From contig QCBN01000001.1 in the NCBI GenBank assembly GCA_003281585.1, positions 104,247-168,246 of the forward strand: a stretch of DNA of 64,000 nt, read 5' to 3'. Both the position numbers and the translations under genes were made by a program. Every line of letters starts with the position of its first letter. The stretch's first letter is position 1. Below, one piece after another: positions 46,473-55,038 of this stretch. A model generated the notes under the pieces. It did not search any database. It saw only the letters and a program-made list of their open reading frames with translations, and was not told the DNA's origin. This stretch comes from Prochlorococcus sp. AG-347-I15. Its GTDB lineage: Bacteria; Cyanobacteriota; Cyanobacteriia; PCC-6307; Cyanobiaceae.

Positions 46473-46841
46473 CTAACTAACTTTAGAAGGAAAGATATTA
46501 CCAGGCTCTTTTGAGCCTGGTTTTTTGCTATACCACCATTCTTGTACATCAGAAGAAAATTTCTTTGAAAAAAGAGTTATAACTGTTTCAACAGGTTTTG
46601 ATCCAGGCTCCAAAATCTGTACTGAGTAAGATGGGCATTTTCTTGAAGCCATATCAGCAACGAACCTAGAACCTATTCTTCTCCAACTTGGTTCCTTACT
46701 TCTCCAAGCAAGCCTTGAGCAGGGCCAAGGTAACTCTTCCCTATCATAAAGTCTGCAACATGGTCCTATCACCTTATAACTGTACTGACCTCCATAACTT
46801 GACTGAACACTACCAGTCTTGAAAAATTCAAATTTATTCAT
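46473..46841 (-). CDS. Conserved protein of unknown function, Trp/Cys-rich
   Basis: 122 residues without signal or membrane segment. A central basic, Trp-rich block (DREELPWPCSRLAWRSKEPSWRRIGSRFVA) and four cysteines (CC at 28-29, then PWPC and KCPSY) suggest metal binding or structure. It lies just downstream of petF on the same strand but behind a terminator. Its last codons also encode, on the other strand, a terminator hairpin. Family not recognised; the composition looks constrained, so I take it as real. Confidence 0.72.
   Translation of the reverse strand: MNKFEFFKTGSVQSSYGGQYSYKVIGPCCRLYDREELPWPCSRLAWRSKEPSWRRIGSRFVADMASRKCPSYSVQILEPGSKPVETVITLFSKKFSSDVQEWWYSKKPGSKEPGNIFPSKVS
46501..46526 (+). 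terminator. Strong terminator, embedded in the opposing coding sequence
   Basis: CCAGGCTC (46501-46508) and GAGCCTGG (46513-46520) form a perfect 8-bp stem with loop TTTT, followed by TTTTTT. It lies 38 bases after the stop of the pentapeptide gene and inside the 3' coding part of the minus-strand gene (KKPGSKEPGN). Confidence 0.88.
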
Positions 46842-46844
46842 TTA

Positions 46845-46872
46845 CAAAAAAGCCACCTTAATAGAGGGTGGC
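46845..46872 (-). terminator. Terminator of petF
   Basis: On the minus strand GCCACC (46872-46867) pairs with GGTGGC (46857-46852), extended by two weaker pairs. A run of T follows (46851-46846). It separates petF from the downstream unknown gene. Confidence 0.85.
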
Positions 46873-46917
46873 AAAGAAACAAAGAATAATCAACTTAGAA
46901 AAGTTAATTTTTTATAA

Positions 46918-47217
46918 TTAATACAATTCTTCCTCAGCATGAGTTGTAATTGTTACATCAGATGTTGGATAAGCAACACATGTAAGGACAAAACCAGCTT
47001 CTAGTTGATCATCATCTAAGAAGCTTTGATCTGATTGATCCACACTACCTGAAGTAACTTTTCCCGCACATGTTGAACATGCACCTGCTCTGCAGGAATA
47101 GGGGAGGTCGATACCTTGTTCTTCAGCAGCATCGAGGATGTACTGGTCATCAGGTACTTCGATAGTTGAATTGAGTCCTTCACCTTCGCTGATGAGTGTA
47201 ACTTTGTAAGAAGCCAT
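46918..47217 (-). CDS. petF: Plant-type [2Fe-2S] ferredoxin
   Basis: 99 residues. The cluster ligands are C42, C47, C50 ([10 protein letters not shown]) and C80 (LTCVAYP). The acidic surface and the C-terminal EEELY, important for FNR binding, are present. It takes electrons from photosystem I for NADPH, nitrogen and sulfur reduction. Single gene with its own terminator. Confidence 0.98.
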   Translation of the reverse strand: MASYKVTLISEGEGLNSTIEVPDDQYILDAAEEQGIDLPYSCRAGACSTCAGKVTSGSVDQSDQSFLDDDQLEAGFVLTCVAYPTSDVTITTHAEEELY

Positions 47218-47351
47218 TTAAATAAAAAATTGTTGGTAATTAATACCTATCAAATACATTTTTAACATCGATTGAGTCGATATGTGAGATTTTGAAGTAA
47301 AAAATGACACAATAAAATGTATTAAAGATTATCTATAAGAAAAACTTATAC

Positions 47352-48263
47352 TTAGGTTAGATCGTTGTTTTTTTGGGCAGAAATGCATGCCCAATCTTTT
47401 CTAGTTGATACATCCAATAATTTCAAGTTATTGTGATTTAATATTTTTATAATTTCATCTATTTGCGAATTCAGAATTCCACTGAAAATCACTTCCCCAT
47501 TGTTTCTCAAGCACTTATTAATATTTGGAATCATTTCTTTTATAACTTCAGCAAGAATATTGCATAAAACAAAATCAAATTGTTTAAGCTGATTCTTTAA
47601 AATTACCTCATTAAAAGATCCCAAATATGTATTTAAGTTTTTTAAATTACCGAAATTTATTTGAAAATTAGAGTTAGTTGAATTTATAGCTAAATAATCA
47701 TTATCCACTGCACAAACCTCTTTAGCACCAAGCAATCTTGCAGCAACACTCAAAATCCCGCTACCACTCCCAATATCTAATACCCTTTTATCAGAAAAAA
47801 AATTATTCTCCATTTTTTCCAAGCATAGATAAGTCGAAGGATGACTTCCTGTACCAAAGGCTGCTCCAGGATCAATTTTTATGATTTGTTTATCTTTAAA
47901 TTTTTCATTTAGATCTATCCAGCAAGGCAATATTAAAAAATGATTTCCTACTAATTCAGGGGCCCAATATTTCTTCCAGCTTGTCAACCAATCTTCCTCT
48001 TTAATTATCCTCCAGTGAAAAAGTTGATTATTAGAGTCATTAACGTTAAGAAGTTTGCTAATTATTTTTTCAAAACTACTTTTAGAACTATTGTCCCATT
48101 CATCAATGGGAAGCCATATATTCACCTTTTTTTTATTTTCATTTTTAATTAAATATTCAAATGAAAAACTAAATATTCCCAGCTCATTTAATTTCCAAAT
48201 AATAATATCTTCTAAATCACTTTCTATCTCAAAAGTTATTTTATGCCAATCTTTAGTTGCCAT
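47352..48263 (-). CDS. prmA: Ribosomal protein L11 methyltransferase
   Basis: 303 residues. [16 protein letters not shown] precedes SAM motif I ([20 protein letters not shown]). [17 protein letters not shown] contains the NILA active-site motif of PrmA. An N-terminal substrate-recognition domain occupies residues 1-90. Eighteen bases after serA on the same strand, an arrangement known from other cyanobacteria. Confidence 0.95.
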   Translation of the reverse strand: MATKDWHKITFEIESDLEDIIIWKLNELGIFSFSFEYLIKNENKKKVNIWLPIDEWDNSSKSSFEKIISKLLNVNDSNNQLFHWRIIKEEDWLTSWKKYWAPELVGNHFLILPCWIDLNEKFKDKQIIKIDPGAAFGTGSHPSTYLCLEKMENNFFSDKRVLDIGSGSGILSVAARLLGAKEVCAVDNDYLAINSTNSNFQINFGNLKNLNTYLGSFNEVILKNQLKQFDFVLCNILAEVIKEMIPNINKCLRNNGEVIFSGILNSQIDEIIKILNHNNLKLLDVSTRKDWACISAQKNNDLT

Positions 48264-48281
48264 TATTATAAATTCAAACTT

Positions 48282-49868
48282 TTACAAAGTCACTGGATTA
48301 GCGTTGGTAATACCCTCTACTTCAATAATGGTATCAAGTAACTTATTAGGTATTGGATCATCAATACTTAGAACCATAACAGCTTCCCCTCTAACTATTT
48401 TGCGCCCAACTTGCATTGAGGCAATATTTACATTGTTGCTACCTAATAAAGACCCCAGCTTGCCAATAATACCGGGCATATCTCTGTGCCTAGTAACCAA
48501 CATATATCTGCTTGGCGATACGTTAACTGGGTATTGATCAATACTAATAATTCTTAATTCCCCATCAGCAAAAATGCTTCCTGCTACGCTATGGTCGCCA
48601 TTATCTCCATAAGTAGTTAACTGAAGCGAACCACTCGCAAATTCAGGTCTTGCCTCATCTTTATTCTCGACTACTGAAATACCTCTTGAATCTGCTTCTA
48701 GCGAAGCATTTACATAATTAATCCTATCTCCCAACGCTTTACTTAGAAGGCCTTTAAGACTCGCTATTATTAATGGCTGGGAAGGATGTTGAACAAATTC
48801 GCCTTGAAGTTTCACCTCTAGTTTTTGAATCTGTCCACCTGAAAGCTGGCTTACAAGCAGACCCATTGTTTCAGCCAACTGCAAATGAGGTTTAAGACTA
48901 TCCATAATATCAGGGCTTAATCCTGGTATATTCACTGCTGTTCTAGCAGATAAACCAAGCAGAACATCTCTTATCTGTTCTGCAACATCAACAGCTACAT
49001 TTTCTTGAGCTTCCCGAGTAGATGCTCCCAAGTGTGGGGTAAGGATAAGATTCTTTTCAACCTTCAAAAGTGGTGAATTAGATTCCAAAGGTTCTTTTGA
49101 GAAGACATCTATTGCAGCACCTGCAATCAATGATTTATTTAAAGCTTCAGCTAATGCCTCTTCATCAATTAAGCCTCCTCGAGCACAATTTATTAATTTT
49201 GCACTACTTTTCATACTTTTAAGTACGTCTATATTTACTAAATTTTCTGTCTCTGGTGTACGAGGTAAATGCAAAGTTACATAGTCGGATTGTTGGAATA
49301 AATCCTCTAGTTCAGATAGTTTTACTTGTATTTGTTGAGCTCTTTCAGTTGAAACAAAGGGATCATATCCGTAAACTTCCATTCCTAATGCATTAGCAAC
49401 TTTCGCTACATGAGCACCAATTTTCCCTAAACCTACTACACCTAATTTTTTCTTATAAAGCTCATTCCCAACAAATTTTTTCCTTTCCCATTTACCTGAC
49501 ATAGTACTGCTATTAGCAATTGGAATATGTCTAGATAAAGCCAACATCATAGCTATAGTATGCTCAGCAGCTGCTATTGTGTTTCCTCCTGGGGAATTAA
49601 CAACAAGAACTCCTTTTTGTGTAGCAGCCTTAACATCTACATTATCAACTCCAACTCCTGCTCTTCCAATAATTCTCAGTTTACTTGAGGAATTAATAAT
49701 TTCCTCTGTTACTTGTGTACCAGAACGTATCATTAAAGCATCATAATCTTTAATAATGGAAGCTAACTCAGAGTCTGAGATTCCTATCTTCTGATCAACC
49801 TGAGCAACTTTTGAAAGAATATCGATTCCTGTTTGATCAATTGGATCTGTAATGAGAACTTTTGTCAT
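48282..49868 (-). CDS. serA: D-3-phosphoglycerate dehydrogenase
   Basis: 528 residues, the long form. NAD-binding LGVVGLGKIGAHVAKVANALGM, INCARGGLIDEEAL, and the active-site LILTPHLGASTREAQ with catalytic His. An intervening domain (about 320-450) and a C-terminal ACT domain (MLVTRHRDMPGIIGKLGSLLGSNNVNIASMQVGR) follow. First step of serine synthesis; the ACT domain suggests allosteric control. Confidence 0.97.
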   Translation of the reverse strand: MTKVLITDPIDQTGIDILSKVAQVDQKIGISDSELASIIKDYDALMIRSGTQVTEEIINSSSKLRIIGRAGVGVDNVDVKAATQKGVLVVNSPGGNTIAAAEHTIAMMLALSRHIPIANSSTMSGKWERKKFVGNELYKKKLGVVGLGKIGAHVAKVANALGMEVYGYDPFVSTERAQQIQVKLSELEDLFQQSDYVTLHLPRTPETENLVNIDVLKSMKSSAKLINCARGGLIDEEALAEALNKSLIAGAAIDVFSKEPLESNSPLLKVEKNLILTPHLGASTREAQENVAVDVAEQIRDVLLGLSARTAVNIPGLSPDIMDSLKPHLQLAETMGLLVSQLSGGQIQKLEVKLQGEFVQHPSQPLIIASLKGLLSKALGDRINYVNASLEADSRGISVVENKDEARPEFASGSLQLTTYGDNGDHSVAGSIFADGELRIISIDQYPVNVSPSRYMLVTRHRDMPGIIGKLGSLLGSNNVNIASMQVGRKIVRGEAVMVLSIDDPIPNKLLDTIIEVEGITNANPVTL

Positions 49869-49968
49869 CTAAGATTGGTTCTTTAATCTTTTACTTTAAC
49901 TTAATCTATAGTGTATGTATCTTATTTTATTAATTTGAATAACACACAAACATTTGAGGATTGAAAAT

Positions 49969-50535
49969 TTGACAAAAAGTATTGTGATATTTGAAGACAT
50001 TCATAAATGTTTCAAGCTATTTGATGTTTTCACAGAAAAATCAGTGATTCTTTCTGAAGCTATTTTGATCCCACCAATCAATGAAAAAATAACATCAGAA
50101 GAAAAAGAATTGCTAAATGCGAAAGCAAATATCTCACTCAAATCTCAAAATTTTGAAGATATTAGAATTTTAAATCCAAAACTTGATAGAAAGATTAGAC
50201 AAAAAGATATGAGTAGATGGCTAATGCCATTTGGTTTTATAGCTGGAATAGCTTTTTCAAATATGACTAATTTATCTACCTTCAGCTTTCTTGGTTTAAA
50301 TACCATCGGGGAATCATTAATTGGAGGTCTCTTAGGAATGGGTTCGGGTTATTTAGGAAGCATTGTTTCTTCTGCGAGTATCAACATCAATAGAAATAAA
50401 GAGTTGAGATCAATTGTTAATTTCAATAAAGAGGGTAAATGGCTAGTTCTACTAGAAAATCAAATTGGAACTGAATTACCTTGGGCTTTGATAAAACAAT
50501 CAGACGCAAAAGATATAATTTTTTTAGAAGGCTAA
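49969..50535 (+). CDS. Conserved membrane protein of unknown function
   Basis: About 188 residues from TTG 49969, chosen because GAGGA at 49956-49960 is 8 bases upstream; a TTG at 49954 would add five residues but overlaps that site. Soluble N-terminal 80 residues; then two glycine-rich membrane segments (MPFGFIAGIAFSNMT and IGGLLGMGSGYLGSIVSSA); then a short C-terminal domain (EGKWLVLLENQIGTELPWALIK). Its stop immediately precedes the PSII S4 gene ATG, so the two are coupled. Family not named here. Confidence 0.78.
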   Translation: MTKSIVIFEDIHKCFKLFDVFTEKSVILSEAILIPPINEKITSEEKELLNAKANISLKSQNFEDIRILNPKLDRKIRQKDMSRWLMPFGFIAGIAFSNMTNLSTFSFLGLNTIGESLIGGLLGMGSGYLGSIVSSASININRNKELRSIVNFNKEGKWLVLLENQIGTELPWALIKQSDAKDIIFLEG

Positions 50536-51330
50536 ATGATTGATCTAAAAGGAATCTTAATAAATTCAAACTATAAAAAAGAAACTGAGGAATTAATAAA
50601 AATTGCTAACTTAGCTTACAAACACTGGGAAACTTATTGGACTGGATTTAATTCAACTTATGTTTGCGAAGAGATTTTAAAAGATTTTGAAAATTTAAAT
50701 GATTTCAAATTTTTTATTTATGGAGGATTCTCCTCTTCTCAAAGATCTAGGATAGCTTGCTTTAGAGGAGATAATATTCCTGGAGAGGATACGCTAAAAA
50801 ATAATTTTCCAGCTCAAGGAATAAAAATTAATGGCAATTTTTTATTTGATAATGCTACACAAGACGACTTTAGATCCCTCTTAATTGAGAATGGGGTAAA
50901 TAAATTAAAAGTAGGAGATATATGGACTACTGGCGATAGGGGAGCACAAGGGATAATTGATAATGTAGTAGATATTGAGCATCTAGATCAAAAGATTTTT
51001 TATTTGAGAGACGTAAAAGTAAAAATTAATTTAGTTAGTATTGGTGAATTACAAATACCTACTGGAAGATCAAAAAAACTTGTTAATACAGTAGAAGCTT
51101 CAACAAGATTAGACGCTATAGCTTCAGCAGGTTTTAGGATATCACGAACCAAAATTATTGAAAGGATAGAAAATGGAATGCTCAAATTAAATGGAAGCAA
51201 AGTTAATAAGCCAACTATTAATCTAAAAATAGGCGACAAACTAGAATTAGAAAATAGAGGATTTATCGAAATTCTAAATTTAGAAATCACCAAAAGAGAA
51301 AGATGGAAAGTTAAATTACTTAGAAAATGA
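50536..51330 (+). CDS. Photosystem II S4-domain (YlmH-like) RNA-binding protein
   Basis: 264 residues. The N-terminal region has FFIYGGFSSSQRSRIACFRGD, as in YlmH and in the cyanobacterial 'photosystem II S4 domain' family. The central part has KVGDIWTTGDRGAQGII. The C-terminal S4 domain begins at STRLDAIASAGFRISRTKIIERIENGMLKLNGSKV. Probably binds structured RNA, with a reported family association with photosystem II; the direct role is not visible. Starts at the base after the preceding stop. Confidence 0.88.
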   Translation: MIDLKGILINSNYKKETEELIKIANLAYKHWETYWTGFNSTYVCEEILKDFENLNDFKFFIYGGFSSSQRSRIACFRGDNIPGEDTLKNNFPAQGIKINGNFLFDNATQDDFRSLLIENGVNKLKVGDIWTTGDRGAQGIIDNVVDIEHLDQKIFYLRDVKVKINLVSIGELQIPTGRSKKLVNTVEASTRLDAIASAGFRISRTKIIERIENGMLKLNGSKVNKPTINLKIGDKLELENRGFIEILNLEITKRERWKVKLLRK

Positions 51331-51379
51331 AACTTAACCTGCTATTTTCTTATAAGGGGGATTTAAAATTCTTCAATTT

Positions 51380-51451
51380 GGGCGATTAGCTCAGTGGTAG
51401 AGCACTACCTCGACACGGTAGTGGCCACTGGTTCGAATCCAGTATCGCCCA
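51380..51451 (+). tRNA. tRNA-Val (GAC)
   Basis: Acceptor GGGCGAT pairs with ATCGCCC, with discriminator A 51451. D arm TAGCTCAGTGGTAGAGCA; anticodon stem CTACC/GGTAG with loop TCGACAC and anticodon GAC (51412-51414). T arm GGTTCGAATCC. CCA not encoded. Confidence 0.97.
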
Positions 51452-51518
51452 TTAAAACTTTTGAGCACTTAGCTTATATCCACAGAAAATAATTTCATTT
51501 TTTAGATTATTCAAAAAG

Positions 51519-52136
51519 ATGAAACTTAACCAAATAATTAATCTTCATAAGGGGCTCACAGCTTTTGTAGTTGTTGGTCTTATGATCTTTTTTAATAATT
51601 TTACAATCGCTCCCTACGTTTATTTAGCTCTGCATGGTACATATGGATTACTTTGGCTTCTTAAAGAAAAGATATTTCCCGATCCCTATTTTAAAGAAAA
51701 AATCAATTTTTTAACTTCAGTTACTGGTTTTATTTTCCTAGGTAGTTACTGGATAGCCCCCTACATTCTTATCTCATCTCAGAAATCTGTTCCTAATATT
51801 GTCATAGCTACATCTGTATCTATAAACATAATTGGTGTGTTTTTACACTTTGCTAGCGATGCCCAAAAATATTTTTCTCTTAAATTAAAAAAAGAACTAA
51901 TCAAAGAAGGATTCTTCAAAAATATAAGGAATACAAATTATCTTGGAGAAATACTAATTTATCTATCATTCGCCATCCTCTCAATGAGTTTCGTTCCATT
52001 AGCAATTCTTGCAATATTTTTCTCTATAGTTTTTCTCCCAAGAATGATAAAAAAAGATAAATCACTCTCAAAATATGATTCATTCGAAGAATACAAAAAG
52101 AAAAGTGGTCTTATTTTGCCTAAATTAAATGCTTGA
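51519..52136 (+). CDS. Membrane protein of the ICMT/DUF1295-like methyltransferase or reductase type
   Basis: 205 residues, about five membrane helices. The C-terminal part has FFKNIRNTNYLGEILIYLSFAILS and FEEYKKKSGLILPKL, which resembles the SAM- or NADPH-binding end shared by isoprenylcysteine methyltransferase-like and DUF1295 (steroid 5-alpha-reductase-like) proteins. The chemistry is not decidable from sequence. Its stop overlaps the next gene by 8 bases, so translation is coupled. Confidence 0.72.
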   Translation: MKLNQIINLHKGLTAFVVVGLMIFFNNFTIAPYVYLALHGTYGLLWLLKEKIFPDPYFKEKINFLTSVTGFIFLGSYWIAPYILISSQKSVPNIVIATSVSINIIGVFLHFASDAQKYFSLKLKKELIKEGFFKNIRNTNYLGEILIYLSFAILSMSFVPLAILAIFFSIVFLPRMIKKDKSLSKYDSFEEYKKKSGLILPKLNA

Positions 52137-52680
52137 TAACAACTTACCAAGTTGGAGACAAGATTTAAAATCTTCCAGAAAAAAAGAGGGAAAATTACCC
52201 TCTAATAGATGGATTCAGCTTGCAACAGTTAGCGAAGAAAATCAGCCAAGATTAAGAACAGTTGTTTTCAGAGGATGGCATAAAGATAGTTCAATGATAA
52301 TTTTTACAGATAGAAGAAGTGAAAAAATTGGGCATTTAAAATCCAACCCTAATGCTGAAATATTATGGTTCTTTTTGAAATCCAAATCACAATATAGATT
52401 TAAAGGAAAAATACGTGAATTATTTGATAACAAAAATTATTGGGATTCATTATCAGAAAAATCAAAATCTTCTTGGTTTTGGGGGTCTCCTGGAGAGAAA
52501 ATAAGCCCAAAAGTCCAATCTACTTATAAAATATTATCCAATCTACCCAAGACAGAAAATTTTGTGGTACTAAATTTTGAAATCGATTCAGTAGATCTTC
52601 TTAAATTAGAACAGCCTGTTCATAAACGATATCTTTGGGAAAAAGTTAAGAAATGGGAAAAAGTCGAAATAAATCCTTAA
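52129..52680 (+). CDS. FMN-binding pyridoxamine 5'-phosphate oxidase-like protein (Alr4036 type)
   Basis: 183 residues, split-barrel flavin fold. LPSNRWIQLATVSEENQPRLRTVVFRGW, IIFTDRRSEKIGHLKSNPNAEILWFF and the C-terminal KRYLWEK are the pattern of the PNPOx-like Alr4036 family. It lacks the full C-terminal PdxH signature, so B6 oxidation is not assured; flavin-dependent reduction is equally possible. Coupled to the preceding membrane protein. Confidence 0.85.
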   Translation: MLDNNLPSWRQDLKSSRKKEGKLPSNRWIQLATVSEENQPRLRTVVFRGWHKDSSMIIFTDRRSEKIGHLKSNPNAEILWFFLKSKSQYRFKGKIRELFDNKNYWDSLSEKSKSSWFWGSPGEKISPKVQSTYKILSNLPKTENFVVLNFEIDSVDLLKLEQPVHKRYLWEKVKKWEKVEINP

Positions 52681-52754
52681 ATATTTCTAAATTGTATATT
52701 TAGGTTGAAAAACAATTAGTGATCAGTCAGTTTTAAAAAAGAAGTATTATTTAT

Positions 52755-52928
52755 ATGAATTTCTCAGAAATTCCAGAAAATCCCTTTATTTTTTTATCTT
52801 GGGTGACTGCTATGGGGCTGTTTATAAGTCTTTCTGAAGCAACGATTAAGATAAAGCTTGAGAAGAGAAACAATTATCGAAAAAGGTTGGAACTAATAAA
52901 TAGTCTCTATCCTAAAAAGTTAGCTTGA
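52755..52928 (+). CDS. 57-residue single-helix protein with basic C-terminal tail
   Basis: ATG 52755 to TGA 52926-52928. One hydrophobic segment (about residues 11-27, FIFLSWVTAMGLFISLS), then a very basic helix (KIKLEKRNNYRKRLE) and the terminal motif NSLYPKK. The tail matches that of the small protein at 63.5 kb (KLESLYPTNKK), which supports its being real. Overlaps the convergent DoxX gene by 9 bases. Function unknown. Confidence 0.65.
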   Translation: MNFSEIPENPFIFLSWVTAMGLFISLSEATIKIKLEKRNNYRKRLELINSLYPKKLA

Positions 52929-53471
52929 AGTATCTGAGAGTATATTCGCTTGTAAAAACTGAAATAAACCACCTTTGTTTGTTTCTTTTTTAACTTCAAC
53001 TTGCTTGGAAGATTTTGATTTTGATAAAGCTGGAATCTCTTCTTCATCTTCTGATTTCAAAATTCTAATAATGACTTCATCTAAAGAAAAATTACCAGGC
53101 CCTGTTAATGCAATTGAAGTTGCTGAGGCGAAATACAAAAGTAACAACTCTAGTAAAAAAATATTAAAGCCTGAAGTAACAAGTGCATGATATATAGCCA
53201 CAGAAATTGTTCCAACAATTGCCAAAGCTCCGAATCTTGTAGCTAAGCCGATAATTAGTAACCAACTACCACCAATTTCTGAGAATGCCGCTATGTATGA
53301 TAAAAATATTGGGAATGGGAGATGTAATGGTCTAACAAAAGCATCGGCGAAATTTTCTATATTTGCTAATTTCTCATAACCGTGATGAATAAGAACAGTT
53401 CCAGTTATAACTCTAAGAATTAATAAAGCAGTATCTTTGCTAAACGACTTGGTAAGAATTGTTGAAAGCAC
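52920..53471 (-). CDS. DoxX-family membrane protein
   Basis: 183 residues with four membrane helices in the first 140, in the DoxX pattern: LLILRVITGTVLIHHGYEKL, FLSYIAAFSEIGGSWLLIIGLATRFGALAI, FLLELLLLYFASATSIALTGPGNFSLDEVI. A charged 40-residue cytoplasmic tail follows. DoxX-like proteins occur in quinone or redox stress systems, but the activity here is unknown. Confidence 0.88.
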   Translation of the reverse strand: MLSTILTKSFSKDTALLILRVITGTVLIHHGYEKLANIENFADAFVRPLHLPFPIFLSYIAAFSEIGGSWLLIIGLATRFGALAIVGTISVAIYHALVTSGFNIFLLELLLLYFASATSIALTGPGNFSLDEVIIRILKSEDEEEIPALSKSKSSKQVEVKKETNKGGLFQFLQANILSDTSS

Positions 53472-53606
53472 TATAAAAAAGTTATCCTTAAGTAAAAATA
53501 ACTAGTCACAGTATCCATCGTGGATTAAAGAGCAAAAGTCGCACCTAAATAAGTATTTATACTTACTTACCAAAAAATATTATTTTCTGTTTGGAATTCA
53601 ACCAAG

Positions 53607-54761
53607 TTAAAAATTATTTTTTGAAAAATTTTCTAATATTCTCTGATTTATTTTTGGAATATTTTCTTTAAATTTAAAAAACCCTCTTTTAGCAAATTTC
53701 CAAGCAAATAAATCTTCATCCCTCACAAGATTAAAAATATTTTTTTGGTGTAAATTTTTGAACTCAGTTATAAAATCATAATTTTCTCCTACTCCAGGAT
53801 AAATAATGTCTATTTCGTTCGTATTTTTAAAAGTATTTTCCAGTGAATAAGGATCAATCTGTTCAACATTATCAAATTTCTCTACAAATTCAGAGACCAA
53901 ATCTTGTTTAAATTTTAAAACAGATTCAGACAATTTAATTTGTCTTTGTTCATTTTTTAAAAGGATAATAAATACTTTTTTATAGCTTGGAAGCAAATTT
54001 TTAAGGGTTGCAAGGTGCAGATCATTTTCAAACATAATCAGATTATCTGATTTAGGATCCATATCATTTTTATAAATCTCATCTTCAAATGGTATTTGAT
54101 TAGATTCTTCAAGAAAAATTTGTTGATTACTTATTTTTTCTACATTAAATCTATTATTTGAAAACTTTCTGAGGTTTGATGATGAAAAAAGATATTGTTT
54201 CCCCTTCGTTTGCAATCCTCCTACCCATCTCCAGCTAAGAAGATTAGATGAAGCATCTCCATCAAAAAGATATTTAAAGAAAAAATTTGCTCCCAATTGC
54301 CATGGGAGGCCTAAATTAAATATCCAAGTACTCGCAAACCACATTCTTGTATGGTTATGCAAATAGTTGTACTGCTTTAATTCATGGACCCAAGAATTAA
54401 AAAAATCTAATTCTGTATTGCCATTAATTGCACTTTCATATAGCTCATAATCAAAATCGAGATTGTTTTCTGAAATAAAATTTCTCCAAACTCTAGGTCT
54501 ATTTTCCATCCACCCTCTCCAGTAAACTCTCCAAAATATTTCTTCAACAAATTTAGATGAATCTTTGATTTTATACTTACTTTTAATATCATGGATCAGA
54601 TCATATTCCGATAATATTCTATGAGTAATAAAAGGTGATAATTTTGAAACTGAACTTTCGTTATTTGGACCAAAATCAAAATTTCTTAATTTTGCATAAT
54701 CATTAATTTTGTATTTCGCAAAATTTTTCCAAGTATTTTGTGCTTTTAATAAAAATGACAT
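53607..54761 (-). CDS. Photolyase/cryptochrome-like protein with permuted domain order
   Basis: 384 residues. Residues 1-205 match the C-terminal FAD-binding domain of photolyases: SKLSPFITHRIL (38-50), EEIFWRVYWRGW (73-84), YLHNHTRMWFAS (133-144), YLFDGDASSNLLSWRWVGG (164-182). No antenna-type alpha/beta domain precedes it. Residues 238-375 instead look like that missing domain: DNLIMFENDLHLATL resembles LVWFRxDLRLxDN, KKVFIILL is strand 2, IDIIYPGVGENY strand 4, and LVRDEDLF to GFFKFKENIPKI resembles the Vxxxx-TPFxxxW linker end. The order is thus FAD domain then Rossmann domain. Repair or signalling activity is unknown. Confidence 0.82.
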   Translation of the reverse strand: MSFLLKAQNTWKNFAKYKINDYAKLRNFDFGPNNESSVSKLSPFITHRILSEYDLIHDIKSKYKIKDSSKFVEEIFWRVYWRGWMENRPRVWRNFISENNLDFDYELYESAINGNTELDFFNSWVHELKQYNYLHNHTRMWFASTWIFNLGLPWQLGANFFFKYLFDGDASSNLLSWRWVGGLQTKGKQYLFSSSNLRKFSNNRFNVEKISNQQIFLEESNQIPFEDEIYKNDMDPKSDNLIMFENDLHLATLKNLLPSYKKVFIILLKNEQRQIKLSESVLKFKQDLVSEFVEKFDNVEQIDPYSLENTFKNTNEIDIIYPGVGENYDFITEFKNLHQKNIFNLVRDEDLFAWKFAKRGFFKFKENIPKINQRILENFSKNNF

Positions 54762-54931
54762 TTTCTCATAACTTTAAAAAAATTTTTTTTGTATTGATAG
54801 AAATTCCAAAATTTGCCTGCAAATTAATCCTTAAAATTTTCAATTTCACTTTTTAGTAAATATGTTTGATTGAAGTATTTAATTTAAACCGCTGATGAGT
54901 ACATTTTATACTCTTAAATCGCTCTCTGCGT

Positions 54932-54999
54932 AGGAGGATATTTAGTTGTCAATTACTTTTTTAGATCTAATTTTAATTTTCAAATCTTTATTTAAATGA
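54932..54999 (+). other. Consensus Shine-Dalgarno with 17-codon TTG frame
   Basis: AGGAGG at 54932-54937 is followed 8 bases later by TTG 54946 and a 17-codon frame ending at TGA 54997-54999, with a hydrophobic product (LDLILIF). In a genome with few strong ribosome sites this stands out. It lies in the 277-base spacer between the photolyase-like and ligase-like genes and could be a leader peptide, part of a small RNA, or chance. Confidence 0.3.
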
Positions 55000-55038
55000 T
55001 TTTTTCTAAAAGATTTTTAAATATTTATCAAAATTATT

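Noticed and set aside
46845..46872. Hairpin next to petF considered as a small RNA
   Set aside because: Stem plus T-run in the petF direction explains it as an ordinary terminator.
54892..54915. Hammerhead-ribozyme-like CTGATGAG sequence with adjacent small hairpin
   Set aside because: The GAAA box expected after stem II is absent and no matching stems I or III can be drawn, so it is taken as chance.
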